From the NCBI GenBank assembly GCA_018136815.1, contig CM030935.1, positions 6,764,095 through 6,828,094 on the forward strand: a stretch of DNA of 64,000 nt, given 5' to 3'. The stretch is from Isochrysis galbana (Eukaryota; Haptophyta; Isochrysidales; Isochrysidaceae). Below, one piece after another: positions 8,751 through 18,879 of this stretch. Under the pieces are notes generated by a model. It had not been told where the DNA came from and did no database searches. It was given only the letters and a program-made list of their open reading frames with translations. The position numbers and the translations under genes are program-made. Each line of letters begins with the position of its first letter. Position 1 is the stretch's first letter.

Positions 8751-10166
8751 CTAGGAGGTGGCCGCTGTCTGGACGTTGTCCGAGGCCAGGCCCTTGGGGA
8801 ACTTGATCTCGGAAAGCTCTTTGCCCATTCGGACTTGGTGATGGAGGGTGCGGTCGAGGAAGAAGCGGCTCCGAGCCCACTTGGTCACGTGCTCCTTCTC
8901 GAAAAACACACGGTAGTGCCAAACATTGCCGGCCCGAGAGAGGCCGCCGTTGAGAATGGCGTGGATTAGCTCGAAATCGTCGGAGTTCTTGTAGAGAGAA
9001 GCTACCTCATAGGGGGACATGTTAAACAGTTGGTCCCATGAGGCTAGGATGACCTCTCGCTCAGAAACATCCCCGGCGAGGCTTGGATCGACGGGATGCC
9101 GCCGAGTCGCCGGATTTGGAAGCGAGCGGAGGCCCGCGACGGTGGGTGGAGGTTGGGGATCAGAAACAGGCTTGACAGACGGGACAGGAACGGGTGTATT
9201 GGGTACGGGATCGGAAATCGGATTTGGCGGAACGGAGAACGGCGCGGCGGGCAAAGGTTGAGAAGGGAACTTGGCCGAGGCAGGGGGAGCACCGATGGAG
9301 TTGTCTCCTTCTTCCACAAGCGGTGGCGAAGTTTCGACTCGAGACGAAGTCGTAGTGCCCGCTTGGCCCTGTAGAATGTTGAGTATCGTGTTGAAGGTAG
9401 ACCCCACCTCTCGCTGAAATTCTTCGTGGCGCTGGGCGGCTTGGAGGGTAGAGGACTCGAGGCGGTCGACAGCGCCGCGGAGAGCCTCGATCTGGACTTG
9501 TTGGTCCATGATTTGGGCGGCGCCGACGGTGGCGGTCGGAGGTGGAACGACGTTACGTTTGGGGTACGAATACGTCGACGGGGGTGGAACAAACTCTTCA
9601 TATGGTGGGGGCTCGAAAGGAGGGAGGGACCGGACGGAACCCACATCATCTTCAGCACCAACCACAGAGGGATTGAGAGAGGAAGGAACACTTGGCAAAG
9701 GATCAGCGAAAGAAAGGAGAGGAAAGGCCACCGGTGGAGCAACGGACGAGGCTAGAGGACCCATTCCAGCTCCAGTTGACGGGGTGTGAGTAGAGGCCCG
9801 CGGAGGCGGCGGAACTTCGACCGTCGGCGCGGAGAGGCGAGAGGGGGGGAGAACTGGCTCGGAAAGGCTCTCCTTTGAAGAAGGGAGGGGTCCCACGAGG
9901 CTCTCTTCCCCAGGAGACTTCGACCCGAACAGTTCGGGAAGAGAAGAAGAAGAGACGGGCTCATGACGCGGGGACGATGAAGATTTCTCAAGGGAAGAAC
10001 TCGACGTGACGACCGGAGCCGAAGGCGCGAGCGAAGATTTTGTGCTTGTCAGAGCAAGGCTCATCTCACTCTTGGAGATGGCCTGCGAGGGCGCGCCGGC
10101 AGCTAGCGCGGAATGCGGTTCTTGCGGGGAGCTCATGGAGCTTTCCTCGGGGGTGACTACGGGCAT
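8751..10166 (-). CDS. gag-like N-terminal part of the retrotransposon polyprotein
   Basis: The likely start is the ATG at 10166 (MPVVTPEESSM); the open frame reaches further upstream but only through low-complexity sequence. The first 300 or so residues are Ser/Pro-rich. A short predicted coiled coil (QIEALRGAVDRLESSTLQAAQ) follows, then a globular helical region (LASWDQLFNMSPYEVASLY) consistent with a gag matrix/capsid segment. The start region recurs at 52890-53160, where the same ATG context and first residues are preserved, which supports the start choice. It ends at an in-frame TAG after which the same frame continues as coding-like sequence. Confidence 0.6.
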   Translation of the reverse strand: MPVVTPEESSMSSPQEPHSALAAGAPSQAISKSEMSLALTSTKSSLAPSAPVVTSSSSLEKSSSSPRHEPVSSSSLPELFGSKSPGEESLVGPLPSSKESLSEPVLPPSRLSAPTVEVPPPPRASTHTPSTGAGMGPLASSVAPPVAFPLLSFADPLPSVPSSLNPSVVGAEDDVGSVRSLPPFEPPPYEEFVPPPSTYSYPKRNVVPPPTATVGAAQIMDQQVQIEALRGAVDRLESSTLQAAQRHEEFQREVGSTFNTILNILQGQAGTTTSSRVETSPPLVEEGDNSIGAPPASAKFPSQPLPAAPFSVPPNPISDPVPNTPVPVPSVKPVSDPQPPPTVAGLRSLPNPATRRHPVDPSLAGDVSEREVILASWDQLFNMSPYEVASLYKNSDDFELIHAILNGGLSRAGNVWHYRVFFEKEHVTKWARSRFFLDRTLHHQVRMGKELSEIKFPKGLASDNVQTAATS

Positions 10167-10521
10167 GGTGATCGACGCACGACGCACGACGCACGGAGGG
10201 CGCGGAAGTGTGGAAGGAGGCTTGTGGGAGGTGGTGGCAGGCGACTGGGGGTGGCTCAGGCGCGTGCTTGGCTGGTATTGACTCGTTGACTCGGGGTATA
10301 GACTCGGGAACTCGGGGGGACTCGCTTGGGAACACGGTGGGACTCTGTCGCATTCGCGATGTCTCAGAGGCAAAAAGAAATAACAGTAAAAGAAAAACAG
10401 TAAACAGTAAAAAGAACAGAGGAAGAAAGAAGAAGAAAAGTGAAAAAGAAGAGAAAAAAACCCAGAGTATATAGGGCGGTTCTCAGCCCTTCCCATCGGC
10501 CCTATGGCTACGTAAACTCTC

Positions 10522-10620
10522 ACGTGGCATAGTGGTTCAACCCACCGCCTCCACCAACCTTTTGCTCTGGGTCGCGAGTTCGAGTCCGGACGGAGCGCTC
10601 TGCAGTTCGAGCCCCGCTCC
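10522..10620 (+). repeat. SINE-like tRNA-derived head
   Basis: The sequence holds a good Pol III A box (TGGCATAGTGG, from about 10525) and B box (GTTCGAGTC, 10578-10586) at tRNA-like spacing. The cloverleaf is not complete, so this is not a functional tRNA. The A-box part (10523-10549) is clearly related to 47390-47415, making a dispersed SINE family likely. Confidence 0.55.
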
Positions 10621-10625
10621 TTCTC

Positions 10626-10800
10626 CTCTCCGATCTTCTTCTACAGTTAAATTCCACACTCTTCTTCTACCATTAAAAATTCCACGCTCTTCTTCTACGG
10701 TAAAAATCCTGCCTCTTCCTACTGTTAAAATCCTGTCTTCCTACCGTTAAAATTCTGCACTCCGTCTACCGTTAAAATCCTGCCTCCGTCGCCTTGCCAA
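10626..10800. repeat. imperfect tandem repeat, 22-28 bp unit
   Basis: About six units of the type CTTCTACCGTTAAAATCCTG follow the SINE-like head. Units vary in length and in the last few bases. Position suggests that they are the tail of the SINE-like unit. Confidence 0.7.
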
Positions 10801-10927
10801 GACATTTCCTCTGCCTTCCTGCCAGCTTCCTTGCCAGTTCCTTCCGCCCCGGTTTCCCGCTTGTCTGCAAATCGGTTTCACCGCATTACGACCAAGCTTA
10901 GTGGGGAAACTCCTCGTCCAGTTCCGT

Positions 10928-11065
10928 TACCCGAAAATCTCGTTCATCTCGTCGGGCCCCAGGGCCATCTCGTTCATCTCGTCGGGCCATCAAGGCCATC
11001 TCGTTCATCTCGTCGTCGGGCCATCAGGCCATCTCGTTACATCTCGTTCATCTCGTTACAATCCA
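10928..11065. repeat. tandem repeat built on ATCTCGTTCATCTCGTCGGGCC
   Basis: Several imperfect copies of a 25-30 bp unit (ATCTCGTTCATCTCGTCGG with a GGGCCATCAGGCC spacer). No coding signal is evident. Confidence 0.7.
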
Positions 11066-11818
11066 AGCTGCGGCTTTGATTTCCACAGACTCGACGAAGT
11101 TGCTACAAAAACACTCACAAGAAACCCAAACCCCAACGACCTTGGGCTCAGAAAACCAACGTAAACACTCCGGAATCATACGATAAACAAACCCTCCCCG
11201 TGCGACAAAGGCTGAGGTCGCGATCGCTCGTCATGCGCGAAGAAATACGGAAAGAGAGCGCAAAACTACGCAAACGAAGGGTTCAAACTATCGTTAAAGT
11301 GAAAACTCGTCCGCTGAAGCCAACGCGGAGGGTCGAGGAGAGGTCCAAACTCGCGCGGGGGGAAGAAGGCGATGTGCAGAGAGACCTTCTAGACAAGCGA
11401 CGAGCAAGGGGCGACGAAACAAGACGCGAGACGCGGGGCGCGTGCCATTCGTTCTTCCTTTCTTTCACCGAAAACGCGGCGAAACTAACGTTAAACATCG
11501 GTACCCCCTCCGCGAGAATCGCGAAGAAGAACGGACGAGATGGAGGCAATCATCGAAGGAATCGCGAGAGGAATCGAAGCGAGGGGGGGGAAACAGCGCG
11601 CGCGGGGGGGGGAACGAACGACGGCCGGAGGAAACGAACCGCGCGCGGAGGAGAAGAACCTCGCGCGGGGGGGGGGAATAATATAACGGCCGGAGGCGAC
11701 GGATGGCACGCCGAGAGGAAGAACCTGCCGCGGGGGGCGAGGGACCGAGGGCACCGCGGGGCAGCGTGGGAGGGCGCGAGGGTGATCTCGGAGCGAGATC
11801 GCGTCCTTTCCCTCGCGG
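11066..11818. other. intergenic, purine/G-run-rich low complexity
   Basis: No gene recognised. From about 11580 the sequence is made of repeated CGCGCGG(G)n-GAA-type blocks with poly-G runs. Long open frames here are Arg/Gly-rich products of base composition. Confidence 0.6.
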
Positions 11819-12193
11819 AGCGCAGAGAGACCCCCACGGAACATCCTGGGACCGGAGAATGTTTTGGACGAAACTTCCCTCCGTCGGCCGAGGAGAGGAG
11901 GACGGAGAGAGAGAGAGAGAGAGTCTCGCAGAGCAACTGCGGAACGAGAAGTCGAAGTCATGCCGGTTTATTACCTTAAACGAGCCAACAATTATAGTAA
12001 CAGCAAAAACAAAATTCGAATCGCAAATTTCGAGACCAAAATCTGCAAACCTGGACTTGAGACCATGGGGAATCCGAATCTGTGTGTCTTGTGCGTCAGT
12101 GGCAACACGGGGAACTGTTCAATTGTAATTGTGAGCGCGTACCTTACACGAATATTCATGCCTACAGCCTTCAGATGGGCAGGAATACAACAC
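11819..12193 (+). repeat. dispersed 375-bp repeat, copy 1 (copy 2 at 53475-53850)
   Basis: The sequence from AGAGACCCCCACGGAACATC to GGGCAGGAATACAACA is nearly identical to 53475-53850, including an AT-richer core (AACAATTATAGTAACAGC). The two copies diverge at the same base on the right. Here the 63-bp minisatellite follows; there an unrelated sequence follows. An LTR or element end is possible but unproven. Confidence 0.85.
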
Positions 12194-13075
12194 CAAGAGA
12201 CAGTCCCATCGTCAGGAAGAGACAAAAACAAAACCATCCGCGCCCCCCCCTCCTTCTCCAAGAGACAGTCCCATCGACGGGAAGAGACAAAAACAAAACC
12301 ATCCGCCCCCCCCTCCTTCTCCAAGAGACAGTCCCATCGACAGGAAGAGACAAAAACAAAACCATCCGCGCCCCCCTCCTTCTCAAAGAGACAGTCCCAT
12401 CGTCAGGAAGAGACAAAAACAAAACCATCCGCGCCCCCCCTCCTTCTCCAAGAGACAGTCCCATCGTCAGGAAGAGACAAAAACAAAACCATCCGCGCCC
12501 CCCCCTCCTTCTCCAAGAGACAGTCCCATCGACAGGAAGAGACAAAAACAAAACCATCCGCCCCCCCCCTCCTTCTCCAAGAGACAGTCCCATCGTCAGG
12601 AAGAGACAAAAACAAAACCATCCGCGCCCCCCTCCTTCTCCAAGAGACAGTCCCATCGTCAGGAAGAGACAAAAACAAAACCATCCGCCCCCCCCCTCCT
12701 TCTCCAAGAGACAGTCCCATCGTCAGGAAGAGACAAAAACAAAACCATCCGCGCCCCCCTCCTTCTCCAAGAGACAGTCCCATCGTCAGGAAGAGACAAA
12801 AACAAAACCATCCGCCCCCCCCCTCCTTCTCCAAGAGACAGTCCCATCGTCAGGAAGAGACAAAAACAAAACCATCCGCGCCCCCCTCCTTCTCCAAGAG
12901 ACAGTCCCATCGTCAGGAAGAGACAAAAACAAAACCATCCGCCCCCCCCCTCCTTCTCCAAGAGACAGTCCCATCGTCAGGAAAAGACAAAAACAAAACC
13001 ATCCGCGCCCCCCCCCTCCTTCTCCAAGAGACAGTCCCATCGACAGGAAGAGACAAAAACAAAACCATCTAAAGT
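12194..13075 (+). repeat. 63-bp minisatellite, 14 copies
   Basis: Fourteen head-to-tail units of 62-65 bp, each with AGAGACAGTCCCATCG, then GGAAGAGACAAAAACAAAAC, then CATCCGC, a variable poly-C run of about 6-9 C and TCCTTCTCCA. Units differ mainly in poly-C length and a GTC/GAC/ACG variant. Length is not a constant multiple of three, so it is not a coding repeat. A degenerate unit (about 13105-13135) follows. Confidence 0.95.
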
Positions 13076-13229
13076 ACGCCCCCCCCCCTTAGCCCCTTAG
13101 CCCCTTCGTCGGGAAGGGACAAAAACAAAACCCCTGAGAGAGGGAAGGTAGTAGAGTAGGCGATGGGGGGCGGCCGGTGAAGCCTCGCGGCGATCCGGCG
13201 GCTTAACGGGAAAGACTATAGTCTCTCTC

Positions 13230-15670
13230 ATGCTCTGTGAGGGATTGCGTGGGGCGGCCGAGGCGGGATCTCCGGAAGCCGAAGAGGAGGGCTCCAACAG
13301 CACTCCTGTGCCACGCACTGTGCCGAGGGAGGACACACAGACTGAGGAGAGAGAGGCGAGCGGGCTCGAGCCTCTCACCACAGAGCAGGCGAAAGAGCTG
13401 ATCGAAGAGATTGAGGGCCTGCGTGCGGCCGGCGTGTCGCGCGAGGCATGGAAGCATGGTTGGTTCATTGGGTTCTCAGTTCGACGGCCCACAGGGGCCA
13501 AGTCGTCGCGCGGGGCGCCTCGTGGCGATCTCAACGTTGTCGACCCGCGTGACGGAGCGAAATACGCGTCGGTGGTCTCAATCAAGAGGAAGCTTGGGCT
13601 CATGGAGGCGGTCGAGCGGGTAGAACAGGCGCCGCGCCGTGCCGCCGTGGAGTATGAGGAGGTAGCATTGGCGGCGAGTGGCCAACTCGATGTGGCGGGA
13701 AAGCCACGCCGGTCGCGTGCGCAGGTGTGCCATGGTGCGGCGTGCACTAGGCCGTCGTGCGCGCTCACGTCGCTGCGCCACTGAGCGGGCCCTCGCAGCC
13801 CGGCCGCTCTCGACGGTTGGCTGAGCCTCCCGCTCCACCCTTCGTGCGCGTTCCCAGATCAACTATGCCGAGTCACCCGTGCTGACGCCCCGCCTGGTCG
13901 ACATGGTTGTCCAGCAGCTGAGCGGCGCAGAGCGCGACGAGTCCAAGGCGGCCGAAGAGGCCCACACCGCCACGATGCCGCTGCGGGGCGTCCTGTGGAT
14001 CGCCGAGCACGTCTCGCAAGACTATCACGATCTTCTGGCGCCATCGTCGTCCAAGAAACTCAAGGGGATGAGTGGCAGCGCCTCGCGGATTAAGGTGGAT
14101 CTATTGCCGCTTACACCAACGCGCACCGCGCTCGCGGCGCTGCTGCGGCAGGGTAGGGTGCGCCGGTGGCTCGCCGTCGTGGCAGACGGCGTCCTTCCGC
14201 CGGCCACCACGGCCGAGGGCGCGCTCTCGCGGCTGCTGCTGCACACGCTCCAGGTCGACGAACCAGGCGAGCCGCCGTGGCAGCTTGGCGGGCGGCCGCG
14301 CGGCGCCGCGCCACCACACGGTGCTGATGCGACCGACCTGGCTGCTGCTTGGGGCCAGGCGTCGGCTAGCGCGGCCGGCCTCGGCGAGAATGGTCAGCCC
14401 ACGGCAACCGCTTCCGGCATGATCCCAGCGGAGGCCGCCTCAGATGCCAGCGGCGGGGACGGCGGCACCGGAGCGCCCGCGGCGAGCGCGTGCGAGGCAG
14501 CCGCCGAGGGCCAAGTACCGGCGCGCGTGGTGCTGAAACTCCGAGGCTTCGGCAAGTGGGCGGAGCTACAGACCGCTCGGAAGAACGAGGCAAGCAGCAT
14601 CGTGAGCGCCGACCCCACGGCGGGCGACGGCACATCTTCGCGCCGCGCGGCCTCTGTAGTGGCGGCACGCCTCGCAGCGACCATGGCGGAGATTGAGAAC
14701 GAGGACGGCCCAAACGACAGCGAGGGTGAGAATGGCCGCCCTCGGCGGCGAACAGCGTCACGTCGCCACGGCTCGGATGACGACGACTACTCCGATGGCG
14801 GCAACGAGGAGGACAGCGGCGCGGACGAGAGCGACGAAGACTACGAGAGCGAAGGGCGCCGTGACGCCAAGACGGCGCGGCGCGCTCGCGGCGCGGGCGG
14901 AGGGCCTCTGATCGAGCGGTACGTGGCGGTCGATTCTCTGCGCGGCTGCTTGCCGGTTGCGCTGTACGACTCCTCAAATTTTGGTCCGCCGCCGGGCTGG
15001 GACGAGCAGATCATCGAGGGTGGTCGCCGGCCAAAGAAGCGGTGGGTCTTCTACTCGGAAGAGGACGTAGAGCTCCATGTGTTTGAGCGGTATGTGCCGT
15101 GCCGCAGCCTCGCCGCGCTACACCCGTGGCCCGCTACGTCGCACGCGTCGCTTGCCTGCCGCCTTACTTTGCTCCGCATGCCCTGCGTCATCGACCAGAC
15201 GCGGCGACCTGGAGGACGCGCTCGAGCGTGACCAGGTACCGTGGGGCGCACCCGGCACAGGCGGTGTGGGGCGCAATGGCACGGGCGGCTCCGGGTTGGA
15301 CGGTTCGCCTTGGCTCGGCCAGATTGTCGGCGGCGAGTGGCAGGTTCGCTCACGCGCTGCGAACCGCGCGGTGCGACACATCCTCGGGCGGCTGCAAGAC
15401 CGCGGGCTGCTCTCGATCGTGCCACCCTCGCTCTCGGGCAAGGCGCACGAGCTGGTGGCCATCAACAACCACTACGCAACAGGCGAGCCGTTTGCGGTCC
15501 AGCGGCGCGAGGAGGAGAAGGCTGAGCGGCGCTCTCGCAAGTCCCGCGAGCGGGCGGCGCACGAGCCTGCGGAGGGTGAAGAGGGCGATGGCCTCGCCGA
15601 GATTGAGAAGGAGCGTCTGCGGAACATGGCGCGGAACAAGGAGCTGCTGAGGCAGCTTGGACTGGCGTGA
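13230..15670 (+). CDS. unknown acidic nuclear-type protein, three exons, weak MBD-like segments
   Basis: My model is exons 13230-13724, 13858-15089 and 15199-15670, with introns of 133 and 109 nt (GT-AG). The joins keep frame and give RSRAQ|INYAES and VFE|R|RGDLEDAL, 732 residues in total. I do not recognise the family. Two segments (REAWKHGWFIGF...KYASVVSIKRKLG near residue 80, and PPPGWDEQI...RPKKRWVFYS near residue 540) have the GW/Tyr/Ser pattern loosely seen in methyl-CpG-binding domains. This is a weak resemblance. A long Asp/Glu-rich stretch (about residues 430-500, with SDEDYESEGRR) suggests a nuclear protein. The C-terminus is a basic-acidic helix rich in EEEKAERRSRKS. Further 5' exons are possible. 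Confidence 0.7.
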
Positions 15671-16239
15671 GCGCGGCCGCGCACGGCGTGCCGCGCCTTT
15701 TCAGAAGCGCACTCTCCCCCTTGCAGTGCAGCCGATTCTGTTGCACGTAGGCAATGATCGCAAGGGGCACTGGGGTAGATCGGGTGGAACCGCATCACGA
15801 CAAGGGAGATCTTGCTGCGCCCGATGTGTGTTGGTGGATGGCACGAACAAGCCTGGCCTCATGTCCTGGAGCGCCGCCGAGGCCTAGGACACACGAGCTC
15901 AGGTCTAACAGCTGTTTCAGTGCGCTTCTTGATGTGCGTGCGTCGCTTGTGCTGTCATTACGCTGTCGCACTCCTAGATGGAGGCTGGTCAAGGGCGTTC
16001 CTCCTACCTTTCTCCCACCGCCGGTGCACGCCCCTTGGCTCGCATTTTTCCAACGGAGCATGAGACCACACTCTGTCGCCGGGGCCTTCGAGGCCGAATG
16101 GGCATCTTCGCCGGCCTCTGGTGCGAATATCAATGATTGCTTCAGTGCTAGTGTTGCTGCGGTATTGTCCTAGGGTTGCACATGCTTCCTCTCCCCCATT
16201 CTCCACTTGCTCATGTGATGCGACTGACTTTGTGTTAGT
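15671..16239. other. intergenic after the acidic protein gene
   Basis: No coding, RNA or transposon signal I can support. Presumably it is 3' UTR plus spacer. Confidence 0.4.
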
Positions 16240-16345
16240 GTTACGTGCTTGTTGCCACTAAGTTTATACTTGGTTCACCTATGGCGGGGGGCACGAGCCC
16301 TCCCCTCCCATTCTCCTGGCATGCCTTATGGCTTGCCAGGATCAG
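16240..16345 (+). mobile_element. short element end, family B (ACTAAGTTTATACTTGGTT followed by ATGG)
   Basis: CACTAAGTTTATACTTGGTT is followed within a few bases by ATGGCGGGGGGCACGAGCCC and then CATGCCTTATGGCTTGCCAGGA. The same order recurs in reverse complement at about 22725-22966 and 33860-34222. The ATG opens a short frame with a shared GGTSP motif. Confidence 0.6.
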
Positions 16346-16449
16346 ACCGCGCTTGCTGGCCCACTCTCTCTGTGAAGGGTCGTATGGAGCTGTGGCTGTG
16401 GTGCGACTGGGTGTGAGTGGAGGATGAACTGTAACATGAGAAGTATGGC

Positions 16450-17640
16450 CCGATTGGAGCATGGGGGGGGGGACAACGAGGAGCCGAGGAAGCGCGCGGG
16501 GACGGCCGAAGACATGGGCGCGCTCTCGGCGCCATCACGGGGCGCAGCAGCACGAGAACGGGGACGGAGGACGGACAAGGGGGCACAGAAAAAAAAAACA
16601 TCTGAAGATTCTGGGCTACACACCTACTATACTAGGGTACTTCCCCATCCCTTCTGACATCGCCCTTGTCTTCCCATCCCTCCACCTCCTCCCCTGCCCC
16701 CCTTCGGTCCATTGTCTTCGGTGTCCGGGGTCCGGCTCGGGTGCACTACCACGAGCCTGGTTCAGAGCGCGGGTTCCGGGCAGGCCTGTTGTCGGTCTAG
16801 ACGAGGGGGCACAGAGGGCGCTCGAGCGGTGGCGCAGAGCGTAGTCAAGACACGGAGGGAAAACGTCACGCGCGGGGGGAAGGGAATCGCGCGGGAAAGA
16901 AATAGACAAAAGGGGGCCGGAAACTCAAGGAAGCACTCGGGGAGAGACGGGGGGAGGGGAGAGGGGGGAGAGGGCTTCCGCGGGGGAGTCGGGGAGAGGA
17001 GAGGAGAGGGGGGGCGGACCGATACGGGACGATACGGGAAAAAGGGGGAACTGCGGCGCGGCGACGGAGAGGGAGTCGCGCGGGGAGACCTAATAACGGA
17101 ACGTACGAGGGGAAAGTGTACAAGGGCCCCCCTTTACCCGCGACAACCCCCCCGATGCGAGAGCCGAACAAACAAATCTATCTGAGCATTAGTACCACTA
17201 CTCTCACTAGCCCGGTACTAACACGACAGCCCTCAGCGCACCTGCCCGTACACCTTGGCGCGTGCTGTTGTCACAAATACATACTCCTATGCACCCTTCC
17301 ACATCTCCCCCCTCGCAGGCCCCCGGCTCCCATTCTAACTCCCCACAAGTTAAAATGAGGGAAAACCCATTGAGGCGGTCCGGTCGACGCCGGCCGACTC
17401 TCCGGGAAAAAGCACCGGGGGGGGGGGGAGGAACCTCTCGTCAAAAAAGGAGAACGGCCCTTACAGCTCGCGCCGCGAGCGGTCCTCGAAGAAATAAATG
17501 ACTGCGCCCCCCGATATCTGCCACAGGGACGTCTTGAGCCACTCCCTTCTTCTCGCCTCTCCTGTCGCCAGCCGCCCCCCTTCGCCCGTTTGCTAACGCA
17601 AACGGGGCTCGTTTCTCACCACACTCCATCGGGGGGGGTG
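16450..17640. other. intergenic, mixed low complexity
   Basis: There is no recognisable gene. About 16840-17110 is strongly purine-rich on the plus strand. About 17182-17240 (CTGAGCATTAGTACCACTAC) matches the reverse complement of about 54300-54372 and is a short dispersed repeat. Poly-G runs occur at 16465 and 17420. Confidence 0.5.
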
Positions 17641-17699
17641 CAAATCCCCCCCTCTCCCTCGTTCCATTCTCTTCCGCCCCGGTCCCTGCGGCGCGTCGC

Positions 17700-17890
17700 C
17701 ATGCGGCGCGCCATGGCCTGCTCTCAGAGGTCCTTCAGGGGCGCCCAGAGGGCCAGCAGGGCCAGCTCAGGGGGCAGTGGAGGCTGGGGCTCAGCCCCTG
17801 GCCCCCCTGCCTCTCCCTCGCTCGCCTCGCTGGCCTTGGGTGCCGCCCTGAGGCCCCTGTCTGCCTGGCGACCAGGGATGGGGGGGGGAG
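17700..17890. repeat. dispersed GC-rich repeat shared with 33840-34015
   Basis: GGCCAGCTCAGGGGGCAG...GAGGCTGGGGCT and CTGTCTGCCTG followed by TCGACTAGGG or GCGACCAGGG recur in the same order at 33840-34015, where they sit next to a family B end. It is probably an internal part of the same transposon family. Confidence 0.6.
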
Positions 17891-18171
17891 TCAGTACGAG
17901 AGCAGGCCCATGCGGGCCTGGGAGTGCGGCTCGCGGCCCGCGCCCACTAGGGGTCTGGGCTGATTTGATGAGTGCCCTGCCCCTGCCAGAGGGCAGGGGC
18001 TGGGGTTGAATGTACGGGCCCACCCCGGGGGGTGTCCGCGATGGAAAGAGGGGGGCGCGAGGCCCCCATTGACCCCCACTTATAAAAGTAGGTTGCCGAT
18101 GCGAGAGCCGATGTCGGGGCGGCGCACGCATCGCAGAAGGCGGGGAGAGGGGAGACGGGGCCGATAATGAT

Positions 18172-18418
18172 TCAGGCGGAGGCATGGGCCCAGGCGTTGG
18201 TGGCGTAGCGGACGCATGCATCGAGCTTGCGCTTGGGGAGCCACTTCGTTAGGAAATCGGCCGCCACGTGTTCTGTGCCGACGTGGCGGAGGGCGACTTC
18301 GCCGGCGGCAACGCGCTGGAGGAGCGTGTGGTATCGGCGCATGAAGTGGGGCGCGCGAGAAGGGGCCGATCGCAGCGAGCCGACGCCCCAATGCGCTCGA
18401 CGCTCCACAGCCACTGGG
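18172..18418 (-). pseudogene. Ty1/copia RNase H C-terminal remnant
   Basis: The minus-strand frame contains FMRRYHTLLQRVAAGEVALR, then HVGTEHVAADFLTKWLPKRK. This is the classic end of copia-type RNase H (RYH...G.I.L.YV.T....AD..TK.L). Only this tail is present. It is interrupted on its upstream side by the 450-bp TIR element at 18419-18868. Confidence 0.75.
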
Positions 18419-18868
18419 CAGTGATGGTGCATCAGTTCATCAGCTGACACCAACTTCGAGGCTGTTACTGATATCATAGCTGATATAAGCTAATGGACCT
18501 CATCAGCTGATATCACCTCAAAGGCCCTGAGCGAGCAGAATATCAACTGATATCAGTGGCTTGTGTATTTGCTGCAGAAGTAAATGCGACAAAACGTCAT
18601 CTTCCAAGCAATATGTGAGCGTCAAGTGGCTCAGGTGACAGTGTGTGGTCTGGGCGCAGTGCGGAGAGCCAGTTCGACTCCCATCCGACCTCAGTAAAAC
18701 TCAACTTTTTTGCACTTTTTTTTTGGATGTAGAAAGTAAAGGGGACTGGGTGTTTTGTTTTCTCCCCGCTCCAAGCTGCTGACAACTGATAACTGATATC
18801 AGTTATCAGCTCGAGGTGAGCTGATACTGATGTAAAAAACTGATATTAGTACTGATGCACCATCACTG
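18419..18868. mobile_element. hAT-like non-autonomous TIR element, 8-bp TSD
   Basis: Terminal inverted repeats CAGTGATGGTGCATCAGT / ACTGATGCACCATCACTG match perfectly over 18 bp. Both ends are flanked by the same 8 bp, CCACTGGG (18411-18418 and 18869-18876). An 8-bp duplication with CAG-type ends is the hAT signature. The interior is full of TGATATCAGT motifs and holds a tRNA-like cassette at 18620-18723. There is no transposase. Confidence 0.9.
18620..18723 (+). other. tRNA-like Pol III cassette inside the hAT-like element
   Basis: AGTGGCTCAGGTGACAG (A-box-like) is followed about 45 nt later by GTTCGACTC (B box) and then by T6 and T9 runs, a plausible Pol III terminator. The region after the T run (GGATGTAG) is also shared with the cassette inside the element at 31182-32006. 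It is not a complete tRNA. Confidence 0.55.
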
Positions 18869-18879
18869 CCACTGGGACC

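Larger units (their letters stand above)
1..10300 (-). mobile_element. Ty3/gypsy-type LTR retrotransposon, decayed, left end outside window
   Basis: The minus strand reads, in order, gag-like, methylase-like, aspartic protease, reverse transcriptase, RNase H, integrase zinc finger and the start of the integrase core. This RT-RH-IN order is that of Ty3/gypsy elements. The element is broken by two in-frame TAG codons in the gag part (8751 and 7401), a frame change between protease and RT, and frameshifts in integrase. The integrase runs off the window at position 1, so no 3' LTR can be seen. I could not delimit a 5' LTR to the right of the gag start. A second copy of the gag start lies at about 52890-53160, showing that the family is dispersed. 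Confidence 0.88.

Noticed and set aside
11819-12193. LTR of the Ty3/gypsy element
   Set aside because: The copy at 53475 is also near a gag-start fragment, which is suggestive, but there are no TG...CA ends, no target duplication, no primer-binding site, and over 1.5 kb separates it from gag.
12194-13075. Regular repeats with spacers, CRISPR-like at first sight
   Set aside because: The whole unit, including the part between the most conserved blocks, is repeated; no unique spacers. A eukaryotic minisatellite.
11864-13092. Frames of 336-402 residues over the minisatellite
   Set aside because: Repeat unit length is not a multiple of three and all frames are equally open; no coding selection.
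18620-18690. Functional tRNA gene
   Set aside because: A and B boxes are present, but acceptor and anticodon stems do not pair convincingly; better explained as a tRNA-derived cassette.
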